A DNA stretch of 64,000 bases from Morella rubra (taxonomy: Eukaryota; Streptophyta; Magnoliopsida; Fagales; Myricaceae). The notes under the pieces were generated by a model. It ran no database searches and had not been told where the DNA came from. It saw only the letters and a list, made by a program, of their open reading frames with translations. Both the position numbers and the translations under genes were made by a program. Numbering within the stretch: position 1 is the first letter of the stretch; each line of letters begins with the position of its first letter. Shown here piece by piece: positions 48,540 to 60,402 of the stretch. The stretch spans positions 25,403,618 to 25,467,617 of the forward strand of contig CM025850.1 in the NCBI GenBank assembly GCA_003952965.2. The letters are read 5' to 3'.

Positions 48540-48850
48540 GCAGGTCTTTTTAGCGGTAGTCACCAAAACTTTCTGCCGCTATATACCCTATATCCCGGTT
48601 GGCGGTTTATTTCAAATGCGACCGAAAATACCCCTATAGCGGTGGTCATAAACCGCCACTATAAAGACAAGATAGCAGCGGTTGATATAGCGGCGGTCAC
48701 TGACCGCCGCTATATACAACATATGGCGGTGGTCACTATAGCGGCGGTCAGTGATCGCCGCTATAGACGACATGTAGCGGCGGTTTTATGAAAATCGCAA
48801 CTAATCACTTTGTAGCAGTGGTCAGTGACCGCCGCTATAGACTTACTGAA
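48540..48850. repeat. Left subterminal palindromic repeat array of the CACTA element
   Basis: About eight imperfect copies of tagcggcggtca and its inverse tgaccgccgctata, several arranged as back-to-back palindromes around cagtga. These are likely transposase-binding sites, as in En/Spm subterminal regions. The right end carries the same motif. Confidence 0.85.
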
Positions 48851-48859
48851 ACGTGCATT

Positions 48860-49060
48860 TTGCCTTTTTTTCCCCCATCCCCCCTTCCCCCCTTCGCCCC
48901 CCTTTCGCGAATTTCAGCCCCCCCTTCCCCCATTTTCGCGATTTTCAATTTCAGCGCCCCCTCCGCGAATTTCAGCGCCCCCCACCTCCCATTCGAACTT
49001 CAAATCTCCTCCCCCTTTTAATTTCGCAAATTTCAGCTCCCCCCATTCGAACTTCACGAA
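48860..49060. other. C-rich (polypyrimidine) tract in the CACTA leader
   Basis: Runs of C interrupted by T and by repeated cgaatttcagc motifs. Open frames here encode only Pro/Phe/Ser-rich low complexity and are not believed to be genes. It is probably untranslated leader or promoter of the transposase unit. Confidence 0.5.
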
Positions 49061-49084
49061 ACAATTCAAATGTTTGTTTTGCAT

Positions 49085-49640
49085 TGCTGTTCATAGTGAC
49101 TTAATCAATGTATTATTGGTTGCTGAAAATATATGAATTATAATGTATGAATTTATTGTTGAAAATATATGAATTGGTTTGTATGAATTGATTGCTGAAA
49201 ATATATTTTTTGTTTTGTATGAATTAAAATATATGAATTGAATTTTGAATTTATTCCTGAAAATATATGGGTTTGTATGAATTGGTTGCTGAAAATATAT
49301 ATTATATGTATGAATTGGTTGCTGAAAATATATGAATTATAATGTATGAATTTATTGTTGAAAATATATGAATTGGTTTGTATGAATTGTTGCTGAAAAT
49401 ATATTGTATGTATGGTTGCTGGAAATATATGAATTGGAATGTATGAATTTATTTGAAATATATGAATTTTGTATGATGAATTGGTTGCTGAAAATATATG
49501 AATTGGAATGTATGAATTTATTGTTGAAAATATATGAATTGGTTTGTATGAATTGTTGCTGAAAATATATTTTTTGTTTTGTATGTGCTGGGTTGCTGAA
49601 AAATATGAATTGGAATGTATGAATTTATTGATGTCCAAAA
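49085..49640. repeat. AT-rich minisatellite inside the CACTA element
   Basis: More than ten imperfect repeats of a 20-45-base unit built from ttgctgaaaatatatgaatt and ggtatgaattta-like variants. Non-coding; the minus-strand open frame across it is a by-product of the repeat. Confidence 0.85.
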
Positions 49641-50187
49641 GTCCGCTGTTTTTACTATTTTTTTTGGACCAGGTATCTTTATTAAAAATCTATTTTCAAA
49701 TTTCTTTCACAGTTGAACTCAATAGTCTCAACTACAGTGGTTTTCGTAACTGTGATTGAGGGACACTAGGTGACTTGCCGATAACATATTACTCTTTCAC
49801 AGGTCAGTGGTATTTTGAATCTCTTCGTCAATTACTATTGTTTGTTCTTTTTTCCTTTTTTTTTAGAGATTAGAGTTTGTGGATTTTATTTTAACTTAGA
49901 CGTTTTGGAAGGCTGGGCTAACTTTTAACTTTTATTTGTTGTTGGTTCTGGAGATGTTGGTGTTTGTGGGTTTTGTTGGAAGGCGGTAGGGTACTTACTA
50001 ATTATTTGTTGTTGGTTCTGTGGAGTTTATTGGAGATTGGAGGGGTAATTGTTATATGATGTTCGTTACGTGTGTTGTTTTATTAATTTATGTTAGTTTT
50101 ATTGAAAAATCTTGATAAAATGTGATGAACATTAAATCTTATGCATAATCTTTTTTGTTGCATTTCATATAGTTATTATTGTCGCTC

Positions 50188-53100
50188 ATGGACAAGAGTT
50201 GGATGAAAAAGAAACGCGGGACAAGTGAATATGTGTTGGGAGTCAATGAGTTTCTGGGTTTTGCATCTAAGAGTATGGGTAGTGATGAGAGAATTTGTTG
50301 CCCTTGTGTAAAGTGCGTCAATTACAAGAGGTATAACATCAGTACGGTACATGATCATTTGGTCCAATATGGGATGTCTCCGGGTTACGATTATTGGTTT
50401 GCGCATGGTGAATTGCGAGATAGGGCAGCATCTAGTCATCCTTCTATTTCTGTTGCAGATAATGAAATGTGTGAACCATCATCTGGGATGCATGAACTAT
50501 TACACGAGGTATTTCCATTAGTACCGGAAACACAATCCCATAATGTACGAGAACAAAGAGATCCACTTCCTACTGAAAATACTGCAAAGTTTTATGACAT
50601 GCTTAAAGATGCAGACGATCCTTTGTATGAAGGGTGCATAAAATTTAGTAAGTTAACTGCTGTTGTACAGTTATACCATTTGAAGTGCATGGGAGGATGG
50701 AGTAATACCTCTTTTACGTGGTTACTCCAAACACTGGGTGATATGCTCCCTGCGGGTGCAAAATTACCGAAGGACACTTATGAAGCTAAAAAATACATGA
50801 AAGGGTTAGGACTTGGATATGAAAAGATTCCTGTTTGTCCAAACGGTTGTATGTTGTTTTGGAATGAGAATGAGAAATTAGAAGTTTGTTCAAAGTGTGG
50901 AGCATCAAAATGGAAGGGCAATGGGGAGGGAAATATTTTCTCACAGAATGAAGGTGGATCATCCAAGAGATCCAAGAAAAAACCGGCGAAAGTTTTGCGG
51001 TGGTTTCCTTTAAAGCACCGCTTGCAGAGATTATTCATGTCCTCAAAAACTGCTTCTCATATGAAATGGCATCACGATGGACGTGTAAATGATGGGTTGT
51101 TAAGGCATCCGGCCGATGGTCAAGCTTGGAAGGCATTTGATGCACAGTATGCTGATTTTGCTTCTGATCCTCGTAATGTTAGGCTTGGGTTAGCAGCGGA
51201 TGGGTTTAATCCTTTTGGGAACATGAGCACTAGTCATAGCACATGGCCAGTGATATTAGTACCATATAACTTGCCTCCTTGGATGTGCATGAAACGTTCA
51301 TCTTTAATGTTGTCATTACTTATTCCTGGACCGAAATCTCCTTCTTTCAAGATAGATGTATATCTAGAACCATTGATATTAGAGTTAAAAGAGTTGTGGG
51401 ATGTTGGATTAGATACTTATGACATTGCTACGAAAGATATGTTTAAGATGCGTGCGGCATTGATGTGGACAATTAACGATTTTCCTGCATATGGTGACCT
51501 CTCTGGATGGAGTACAAAGGGACGTCTTGCATGTCCATGTTGTATGTATCAGACTTGGTCACGGTGGTTGGATAATGGTAGAAAATTTTGCTACATGGGG
51601 CATAGACGGTTCTTACCATTAAATCATAGGTGGAGAAGAGATCAAAGATCATTTGACGGTACTTATGAAATGACTCCACCACCCTATTTTATGACCGGTG
51701 ATGACATTTTCAGGGAATTACAGGGTACTTTACATTTTGAGTCAAGTGTATGGAAGAAGCAAAGTATTTTCTTCACATTGCCTTATTGGAAGGATAATAT
51801 GTTACGCCATAATCTAGATGTCATGCATATAGAGAAAAACGTAATGGACAATATCATTGGTACATTGTTAGATGTGGACGGGAAGACAAAAGATAACTAT
51901 AAGGCACGTCTTGACTTACAAAGCATGGGAATAAGACATGATCTCCATCCAAAGATCACTGATGCAGGAAAGGTTCATTTGCCTGGTGCTTGCTACTCAA
52001 TGACTCGCGAAGAGAAAGAATGCTTTCTAAAAGTGATAAAGAATGCGAAATTTCCGGATGGTTTCGCTTCGAACATATCACGTTGTGTCAAGCTTCAACA
52101 ACGTAATATCATAGGTTTGAAGAGTCATGACTGTCACATCTTGATGCAGCATTTGATGCCTATTGCAATACGAAGATCATTGCCAAGCATGGTTTGTTCT
52201 CCTTTGATCTCATTGGCATGTTTCTTTAGAGAAATTTGTTCCAAAACATTACGGATAGAGGACTTAGATCGACTTGAGGCTCAAATCCCTATAACATTGT
52301 GTCAACTTGAAAGGATATTTCCGCCTGCATTCTTTACTGTTATGGTGCACTTGGTCGTACATCTAGTTGCAGAATGTAAGATGGGTGGACCGGTTCAACT
52401 TCGGTGGATGTATCCTATTGAAAGGTAATATTAATTATAGAGATATGTTACATCACGTTTCTTTGCACGTGTTGTATTTAATAAAGTCTAATATTGTTGA
52501 TGTAGGTGCATGCACCGTTTCAAATCTTATGTTCGCAACACGGCCGCACCTGAAGGCTCTATTGCTGAAGGATATATAGCAGATGAATGCTTAACATTTT
52601 GTTCAAGATATTTAGAATCAGTCCCAACGATCTTTAATAGATCACCAAGAAATGTAGACGATACTATGGGAGGAATATCATTTGTTCGTCTTGATATGAA
52701 AACATGCATGCAGGCTCATCGATATATCCTTTTTAATTGCGATGAGTTAATTCAAATTCGCACGTAAGTGATGTTAGACTTCTAACTCTTTCATTGAGCA
52801 TGTTTTTATCGATGGTGAAATTAATTTTTAGTTGTATTGTCGATGTGTAGAATGCATAAGGAGCGATTGAAGGCAAGAAACCGTAGTAGTCGACCACAGA
52901 TTATGTCATCGATAAGATGCATAGGGATGAATTTTGTGACTGGTTTCGAAACTATGTATGTGTTATGTTTAAAATGTTTTGTATTGGCTGATTACTTTGA
53001 AACTTACAATTAGTTTTAATCTTGACTTGTTGTTCGAGGAAAATAGGTACAAAATATGGACGAGATGATGAAGCATCAACTTCCAAATAGAGTTCGATGG

Positions 53101-53845
53101 CTTGCTAAAGGTCCAAACCCCGAAGCTAGATCATTTAGCCGATATGTACATAATGGTGTGAAATTTCGTACAAAAGACAATGAAATAGGCAGAACAACTC
53201 AAAATAGTGGAGTATGTGTGACTGTTGAAGGGGGCACCACATATTACGGGCGAATTATAAGTATCATTGAGTTAAACTATTTTGATGAAGAATGTTTTGT
53301 ACTATTCAAATGTGATTGGGTTGACACAGCTATTGGTAGGGGATATAAAGTTGATGAGTTTGGATTCGAACTTGTTAATTTTTCGCGTTTAGTGCATACT
53401 GGAGATCGATTAAGCGATGATCCATTCATTTTGGCACCACAAGCATCTCAAGTATACTATGTAGCAGATGAAAGACATCCAAATTGGGAAGTAGTTGTCA
53501 AGACCAAACCAAGAGATGTGTTTGATGCTGGTAATGATGACGACATAGATGACTACTGTGAAAATGAACCTTACAATTTCAACGTTGAGCAAATCCTCGA
53601 GAATGTACACGATGATTTGACGTGGTTTAGAAATGAGGTGGAAGGAACAACACTAGATATACCTCAGGAATTTCCTATGGTATGTCAAATATGTCTCTGT
53701 TTTTGTGTGAAATATTTTTTTTTACATGCTCAGATTTACGATATATCGTTTTATTGACGTTTTGTTTAAGGAAATGTGTTTTGTATTGTTGAATTTTACA
53801 TTGAAATCACTTTTATGCATGTTAAATATTGTATAGGTACAATGA
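50188..53845 (+). CDS. CACTA transposase, TNP2/TNPD type, five exons, one frameshift
   Basis: Element transposase that cuts and joins the CACTA ends. Exons by eye: 50188-52424, 52506-52763, 52851-52955, 53047-53679, 53837-53845. The start MDKSWMKKKRGTSEYVLGVN through CPCVKCVN is the transposase-associated N-terminal zinc domain. The TNP2 core covers roughly residues 230-560, with HDGRVNDGLLRHPADGQAWK, DVMHIEKNV and the zinc-like CPCCMY. Next are a DUF4218 region (HDCHILMQHLMPIAIR and VHLVVHLVAECKMGG) and a DUF4216 region (TTYYGRIISIIELNYF to VYYVADERHPNW). In exon 3 the frame changes once between ARNRSSRPQI and KMHRDEFCDWFRNY (VIDKMHRDEF), near 52900. The stop TGA overlaps the next gene's ATG. 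Confidence 0.85.
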
Positions 53846-55769
53846 CGAGGAAGAGATTCAGGACTATATCTTCTTCATCACAGCCACCTGTGCCACCATC
53901 GCAAGAAGCAACGGCATCACAAGAAGCAACGCCGTCACAGCCACCTGCGCATCCTTCAGAACAGGCTACGATGCCATCGTTCGACTATGATCAATCTTTG
54001 AACGATAACGAAATAATTGGTATGTTCATAACCACAATAGAGATAATCTAAGTTTAATATGTTACTCAATTTAGTTTCACATGCTAAATGTGCAGGTGAT
54101 ACTGAAGTCCGGAAAGTGCGTGGCGGCACGCGGATGACGGACGTCTGGAATCTGAAGGAAGACGAATTGATTCCAGTACAATTCAATGGCAATGGGCAGC
54201 CATTGGGTAATGAAGGGGGAATATTTAACAAATTCACTGGTTGTGTTGCCCGTGTTGCGAATCAAATCCCCCTAGATGCGGCGGATTGGCGTAAAGTCCC
54301 ATTGTCAATAAAAGAGGACTGTTGGAGCCTCATGACGGTATAATTTTGGTTATTTGTCACAATTGTTATTCAACTATATGAATTTAATAATTGACGCACC
54401 TAACTGTTGGGGTATATTTTGCAGAAACGGTTTACAATCCCCGAGCCTCCATTGGGGGATATTGTCAAGAGCTGGTTCCTCAAAGATTTAGGAGAGAAAT
54501 GGAGGAACTACAAGTGTAGTTTAAAGCAAAATATTTTGATGAGGCCTTTACGCCTCAGTATGTGAAAAATAATGCTCCAACAGACGTTAATTTGGAGCAA
54601 TTTTGCAAATTAGTCGATTTTTGGTATTCTGATGCAGGACGGGTATGACATTTATTTATTGTATTATAATTTTTATGAATATAACTTCTTATTAATTTTA
54701 ACTGTCTTGATGTTAATGTAGCATCGAAGTCATGCTGGAAAACAAAATAGATCGCTCCAAACGACGGTCCACACTGCAGGATCAAAGAGCTTCGCACGTT
54801 ATGCTCACGAATTGGTATGTAGTACTTTCATTAGTTTGTTTAATAGTATAGTACTTATCATTGCCATTCTTATTTGTAATTTACAATTTCATCACGAATT
54901 CGTGTTTGTGATGCAGGAAAAAGAGAAACAAGTTCCAATCAATCGAGCGGATTTATATAAACTGTCCATATGCGTTCTGACGGATCTCCAATAAATCCGG
55001 ACGTAGCAGAGAAAATAGTATGTCATTATTACAATTGGAGATTGATTTCAATGTGCGAATATTAATTCAAAATTTAATTGTACGTTGTACTCTCTCAGAG
55101 GCGAATGGAGGAGATTGGACTGAACGATTCAGGAAGTTCACAAACTTCCAACGAATTTAGAGTGGATGGCAGCATCGGTTGGTCACCATCTGACCGATAT
55201 GCACAAGTGATTGGTCCAGAACGACATGGTCGCATTCGCGGCGTTGGATTAGGACCAACTCCTTCATCTCATCCTGCCAACACCAACGTAAGATCCAGTC
55301 AGCCTACATCCTCTAGTAACGAGAGAGCCGTATTTATGGAAAATAGAGTTCAGATGTTGGAGTCTGAAGTAGCATCGCTAAATCTACAATACAAATGATG
55401 GCACAAGCTTGGGTAAAAGTTTTATTTACTTATCCTCAAGTATTACTATTGACTCTATTTATGTATATTTCGTAGTTAATTAATGTTTGTTTAACTGTTG
55501 TAGGAGCAACGTCAATACCAAGATGTTCCCAATAACAATCAGGTTTCACCAGCAATTCATAGATCATCTCATGCAAGTCGGAAAACGAGTGTTGGTAAGA
55601 TACAAACATAAATGAATACTGCCATTAATTTAATTTTAAGTATGTACTAAGCTCTTTTATCTTTGTTCATGTCATTACTGTTTGTTAATTTTACAATATT
55701 GTAATAGCAGACAATGCCGATGACGCAGAAAGTGCAGGAGCAGATGGTGCTGAAGGTGGAGAGGATTAA
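53842..55769 (+). CDS. CACTA accessory protein, TNP1/Transposase_24 type, about eight exons, frameshifted
   Basis: Second gene of the element, by family a DNA-binding partner for the subterminal repeats. Exons by eye: 53842-54019, 54096-54337, 54425-54642, 54722-54814, 54917-55017, 55099-55412, 55504-55594, 55711-55769. The start MTRKRFRTISSSSQPPVPPS gives a disordered N-terminus. Then come RGGTRMTDVWNLKEDELIPV, ITxxPLGDIVKSWFLKDLGEKW-type core helices, HRSHAGKQNRS, and the family hallmark VIGPERHGRIRGVGLGPTPS. The C-terminus is acidic (AESAGADGAEGGED). Frame changes are needed in exon 3 (after EKWRNYK), exon 5 (after RADLY) and at the end of exon 6, so this copy is unlikely to make the full protein. 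Confidence 0.75.
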
Positions 55770-55994
55770 ATTTAGAGTTATTTGTACTTAAATGTCATGA
55801 CTTGTTAGTTTTTAGTCTATTGAGAAAATACCCTTAACTTATTTTTGTTTGATGCAAAACTTGTAAGACCCCCTTATAATGAAATATATTTTGTTTTATT
55901 GCACTTTTCTTTGTTTGCATTAATCAATTAAAATCTATAACAAAATTTGTATGGTAGGAAAATATAAAAAAAAAAATTAAAAAAAAAAAAAAAC

Positions 55995-56360
55995 CTATAG
56001 CGGCGGTCAGTGACCGCCGTTATAGGTGAAACCAACGGATAGGGTTATAGCGGCGGTCACTAACCGCCGCTATAACCCTATATCAGACCGCTGCTAAAAA
56101 CATGTAGCGGCGGTCAATTGGCCGCCGCTACAGCACGTCCGCAAAAAACTTCACGCGGTTGGCTCTATAGCGGCGGTCCGACCGCGCTGTGTGACCGCCG
56201 CTATAGAGCCGACGTATACACCAGCGGCCTCTATAACCGCTGCTACAGGGCTGTGCCGACGGCATATAGACCGCCGCTAAAAAACTGCTGCTATAGCCTA
56301 TAGCAGCGGTTTTGGAACCTATAGCGGCGGTTTCCGGCCGCCGCTATAGGTGTTTATTTC
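55995..56360. repeat. Right subterminal palindromic repeat array of the CACTA element
   Basis: Roughly ten copies of tatagcggcggtca or its inverse, many as perfect back-to-back palindromes (for example around 55998-56025 and 56047-56072). The array mirrors the one at the left end. Confidence 0.88.
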
Positions 56361-56367
56361 TATAGTG

Positions 56368-57160
56368 AGTATTTGAAATTAATAATTGGTGGGTGTAATA
56401 TGACAAAAATAGTAATTTTTGATATAAAGTATCAAAGTATTAATAGTTGTACGGTGCAAAATGTATTTATTCATTCATTATTAATGGATGTATGGGTAAA
56501 TTATGTGATATGGGGTCGAAAATACGAATTTCTAGCCTACTTTTCAAGAGAATGTTGATATATTTGACATGAATCACTGTAACTTAAAATTGGTAGAATA
56601 TTAATCCTAAAAAATAAGTTATGTTATTATTTTTCTTTTGAGTAATTAGTTTAGAATACATTAACAAATAAAAGATATAAGCATAGATAGGAGGGGGAAT
56701 ACGTTACATGCAGGACCTTCAATCCAAAACTCACAAAAAAAAAACTGCTAACTAGAAGAAACTCCATAGTTGTTATAAGTGTAACTCTACTCTGGCTTCC
56801 ACTATTATTGTAACTACCAATATAAACTTTATCAAAAATAAATCGTAGAAGTTAAAAAAACTTATTGAAAATATTTTTCCATCGGAATTTTTTTTTTTAA
56901 ACTAAAAATATATTTTCAGAATTGAGACTAATATTCAATCTAATACTTTACATATATAGAATATCGAATCAAGATTGTCTATAATTGATCATCCTAATTG
57001 TAGTCTAACTCGAAGAATATAAATGCAACATGGGTCCTGCAACCGTTAATGTGTCGGACTTTTGGCAATTAATGCTGATCATCTATGTTTTTCCACGGAT
57101 TTAAATATTTTAATTTGCAGAAACTGTTGTGAATGGATCGAAATACCATTCTAAGAAAAA

Positions 57161-57224
<64 letters not shown>

Positions 57225-57842
57225 TGGACATAAAAAATTATTTTTTATTTATATAAATTTTTTTAATAATTCCCGGCCATGTGGTTCGCTCTCCCTTCCC
57301 CCTCCTACCCTTAGCGTCACCTGTTACTCTGCTCCTCATCTTTTTCTCACGATCTTCACCGTTTAGCGAACACAACAGTCCTTTGAAGCACCCAAACGAT
57401 CTCTCACGAGCTTTGGTTTTGTTCTTTGTTTGTTCTGCCGATAGTTTCAGTTTTGTCTTTGGTTTTGTTCTTCATTTTGTTCGGTCGATAACTTTCAGTT
57501 TTGTTTTTGTTTTGTTCTTTCCCATCTTCTCTTGCTTTATTTCTTTCCATTTTGTCGTTCAATTGGGCATTTAAGAAAGACCCAATATGGGTCTGCCAAT
57601 AATAACCATTTGTTATTGTTTTGTTTTTCTTGTTCTTTTCCCGTGTATTGCTTTTATTTCTTTCCATTTTGTTATTTGTCTTTGTTTCTTGTTGTTTTGT
57701 TTTTCTTGTTCTTTTCCCGTGTACTGATTTTATTTCTTTCTATTTTGTTATTTGTCTCTTTTTGTTGTTGTTTTGTTTTTCTTGTTCTTTCCCATGTACT
57801 GCCAAGTAAAGTAAGGTAGTGCTTATTTTTTCAGCCTTTGTA
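56368..57842. other. AT-rich flank, TA microsatellite and probable leader of the GRF gene
   Basis: 56368-57160 has no recognisable gene. A (TA)n run occupies 57170-57216. 57270-57840 is T-rich, with imperfect repeats of ttgttttgtttttcttgttc and tattgcttttatttctttcc blocks; it may be the leader and intronic DNA of the zinc-finger gene that follows. Confidence 0.45.
57170..57216. repeat. (TA)n microsatellite
   Basis: About 23 TA dinucleotides, followed by a T run. Confidence 0.95.
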
Positions 57843-58627
57843 ATGTCTGAATCACACATAAGTGGTACTCGGGAAGTGGTGAAAGTGGAGCTTCTACAAA
57901 GGGCCCAAAATGTTATTGCGATCTGAGAGCAAAAGCGACTATTGCCTTTACGGATGAAAACTTTAGGGGACGGTTTTCAGGTTGTGTGAAATTCAAGGTT
58001 AGTGTTTTGTTTGCAAATGATGAATTTGGTTGCATGTAAGCTATAATTGGACGATAATGTTTACTATAAATATCAGACAAGATTATGATCTGTGGTAATG
58101 TTTTTTAATTGGTTGGGAATGTATATTAGATTTGGCATGTGTATGTGGTAGTGTTTATTAAATAAGGAGGGACTATTTTAATGGCAGGATGGAGGTCATT
58201 GCAATTATTTTGCATGGAGAGATCCTAAGATGTGTTCATATGGACGAAGGGTTATTCGGCAACTTCGAGCAATGCGTGGGCAGTTGCTTGGCGAACAATC
58301 TGCTTTTGAATCAATTGAGAGAGAGCTCCGACAACAAAATCAACTAATTGTTGCCATGACTAAGCAACATCGAGCAAAGATTGTAAATATGTCTGAGCAG
58401 TATCGCTTACAAATTGAGGATTTGAATGTCCAAAATCAAGCCAAAATTGATGCTATGATTGCGCAACATCGCTAGAGATTGAGATGGAGAGAAGGGCTTC
58501 AGATGTAAAGATTAGTGGTTATAGGGTTGGTTTAATGTTTTGCTTGTTTCTTATTTTTGGAATTTTGGCTGCTCACATATTCAGTACCGGGTTGTGTATT
58601 CCTTCAAAGCTCATGTTAGCTGCATGA
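57843..58627 (+). pseudogene. GRF zinc-finger, coiled-coil, membrane-anchor protein, frameshifted
   Basis: Two exons (donor after 57997, acceptor before 58188). From an ATG at 57843 a short frame begins MSESHISG, then must shift one base to reach GSGESGASTKGPKCYCDLRA. The GRF finger continues AFTDENFRGRFSGCVKFK, then DGGHCNYFAWRDPKMCSYGR; all four Cys/His positions look intact. A coiled coil rich in Gln/Glu follows (REL RQQNQLIVAMTKQHRA type). At 58473 a stop is met; one base on, the frame gives EIEMERRASDVKISGYRVGL and the hydrophobic anchor MFCLFLIFGILAAHIF, ending at 58627. GRF fingers bind nucleic acid in other proteins; the role here is unknown. Confidence 0.6.
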
Positions 58628-58734
58628 GGTGTTTATTGTCTTGTTTCTACATTTTGTTGGTCAATAACTATCTGAATTTGTATGTAGTGAGAGACTCATG
58701 ACTGGTTATGTAGATCCTGTTTAAATAGCTGCTA

Positions 58735-58950
58735 ACAAATTCATTACCATAAAAATAGCTGCCAACAAATTAATTGATTGCTAACAAAATCTCCTAATCT
58801 TACAATAATGCAGATCTTGTTTAAACAAACTTCAAATTCATTACCATAAAAATAGCTGCCAACAAATTCATTGCCATCAAAATCTCCTAATCTTACAATA
58901 ATGCAGATCCGGTTTAAACAAACTTCAAATTCATTACTAAATTTGATAGT
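58735..58950. repeat. Two to three imperfect tandem copies of about 93 bp
   Basis: The block aaaatagctgccaacaaatt, then ctcctaatcttacaataatg and cagatc, recurs with 90-95-base spacing, followed by caaatacagacccaaccagt-like short repeats to 59130. Confidence 0.7.
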
Positions 58951-59779
58951 GGCATCTGATATAGACAATAAGTTTCATATATACAATCAAGTGCCATCAA
59001 AATACAGACCCAACCAGTGCAACTGCAAGTTCACTGCCAGCAAAATACAAACCCAACCAGTGCAGCGTTCAAGCAACTAACAGTTCAAAGCCAACCAGTG
59101 CCAACAAAATACAGACCCAACAAAATACACATATTGCCCACTTAGGCCATGTCTAACATCCAAAAATCCTATATTTGCCACCGAGGTTTCTTTTCTTTGT
59201 CTTTTGCTCCCTCATGCTCTGTAACCGAAGCTTTACCCTTGTTTGATGGTCCAAAACCCGGAGGAGGATGCAAAACTCGAAACTGAACACCTCCTCGACC
59301 AGGGGGTCCCCAAGAGCACCGTACACCCTCCCTTGTTTTTAGAGCTATGAGGTCGATTACCACAGGTTTGCTTGTAGAGCTGACTTGTGATCCAAATCTA
59401 CGAGAAGCAATCCCTGTTATAGCTTCAGTGGTGGTGGCAGATGGTGGTCTTGTGTTCTTCCTAGCGGGATGCATGTCCATTGACTCCGTAGGTGGGGCCT
59501 CCTTGTATGGAGTTTGAGCTCGAGGTGTTTTCTTCCTTGATGCCTGGAAATAACAACAACAATATAATCAAATCAACTTTACTAGACATGTAGCTGTCGT
59601 ACTTACAGGAACTGCTGTTGCTGCATTATCTTCAACTATGCCGGACAACAGTTGTGTTAGTCGTTGGCTTCTTGAAAGCTACCCAATAAATGTTACTAAT
59701 ATTATTATACAACAAACAGAACAGCCTGCATGCTAAGTTAAATAGACATAACAAGATACAAATAAGTGATTTGTCATAC

Positions 59780-60311
59780 AGGTAGGCAAGGTGGCTGGTC
59801 GCTAGATTGGGATTGAGTTTCGTCCCGCAAATGTCGTATCTGAATGGTCTAAAGTAACAACAAAAATTCAATGAGTATATGATAGCAGCATACATGTATC
59901 TAAAAATGCACCAAGTTATCATACTTACGTGTCTAGTTTTGTGGGTATTTAGACTAGGTTACGAGGGAGTTTCAAAACCCATTTGTGGTCTCCGTTCGGT
60001 CTAAGATACAAGTAAAATCAGATCTTTAAAACTATTTACAATATAGAACTATTTGACAAAGGGACAAGCAAATCCATACTAATGCTTACCTGCCGTGTTC
60101 TCCGTGTACTTGGGCTAGTTTGCAAGGGGTTTTCATCATGTAATGACGGTACCCATGTGGTCTGTAAATTCAAATTACATAAAATGAGAAATAAACGATT
60201 TTATTAAAATTCAGATTGTGAAAATGTAATTACACTCACCTTCCTAGTCGTTTGAGTACTTAGGGTAGTCTGCGAGGGGGCTTCATCACGTAATGATGGT
60301 ACCCGAATCGT
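59780..60311 (-). repeat. Tandem exon-plus-intron repeat in the MULE tail
   Basis: Four units of about 130-170 bp, each a 69-72-nt exon plus a 76-90-nt intron in the same phase. The exon peptides align: IRVPSLRDEAPSQT, TWVPSLHDENPLQT, ERRPQMGFETPS-stop-P, IQIRHLRDETQSQS. The end of the preceding exon (PLTTQSIRQ) resembles the unit ends (LSTQTTRK, STRRTRQ). Confidence 0.75.
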
Positions 60312-60402
60312 CTGTAAAGTCAAAAGATGACATATCAACAGAAATATTTTATATTAAAAATTAGATTCCGAAAATTAGTCTTACACTCACCTGTCTAATG
60401 CT

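Larger units (their letters stand above)
48500..56367 (+). mobile_element. En/Spm-type CACTA DNA transposon, nearly complete, 7.9 kb
   Basis: The left end starts CACTACTAAAAATTATG and the right end, inverse complemented, starts CACTATAGAAATAAAC: the CACTA signature at both termini. Dense palindromic subterminal repeats lie just inside each end. Between them, in one orientation, are a TNP2-type transposase gene and a TNP1/Transposase_24-type gene, both spliced. The flanking trinucleotides differ (gaa left, agt right), so the 3-bp target duplication expected for this family is not intact. Both genes carry frameshifts, so this copy is probably non-autonomous now. Confidence 0.88.

Noticed and set aside
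48788..49136. Proline-rich plus-strand frames
   Set aside because: They translate a C-rich tract in several frames at once, the mark of low complexity and not of a gene.
49153..49638. 161-codon minus-strand frame
   Set aside because: It is made only of the AT-rich minisatellite; the peptide is a repeat of Ile/His/Ser/Tyr with no family.
57281..57819. Phe/Leu/Cys-rich frames in T-rich sequence
   Set aside because: They arise from tandem ttttgtttt-type repeats; probably leader or intron of the GRF gene.
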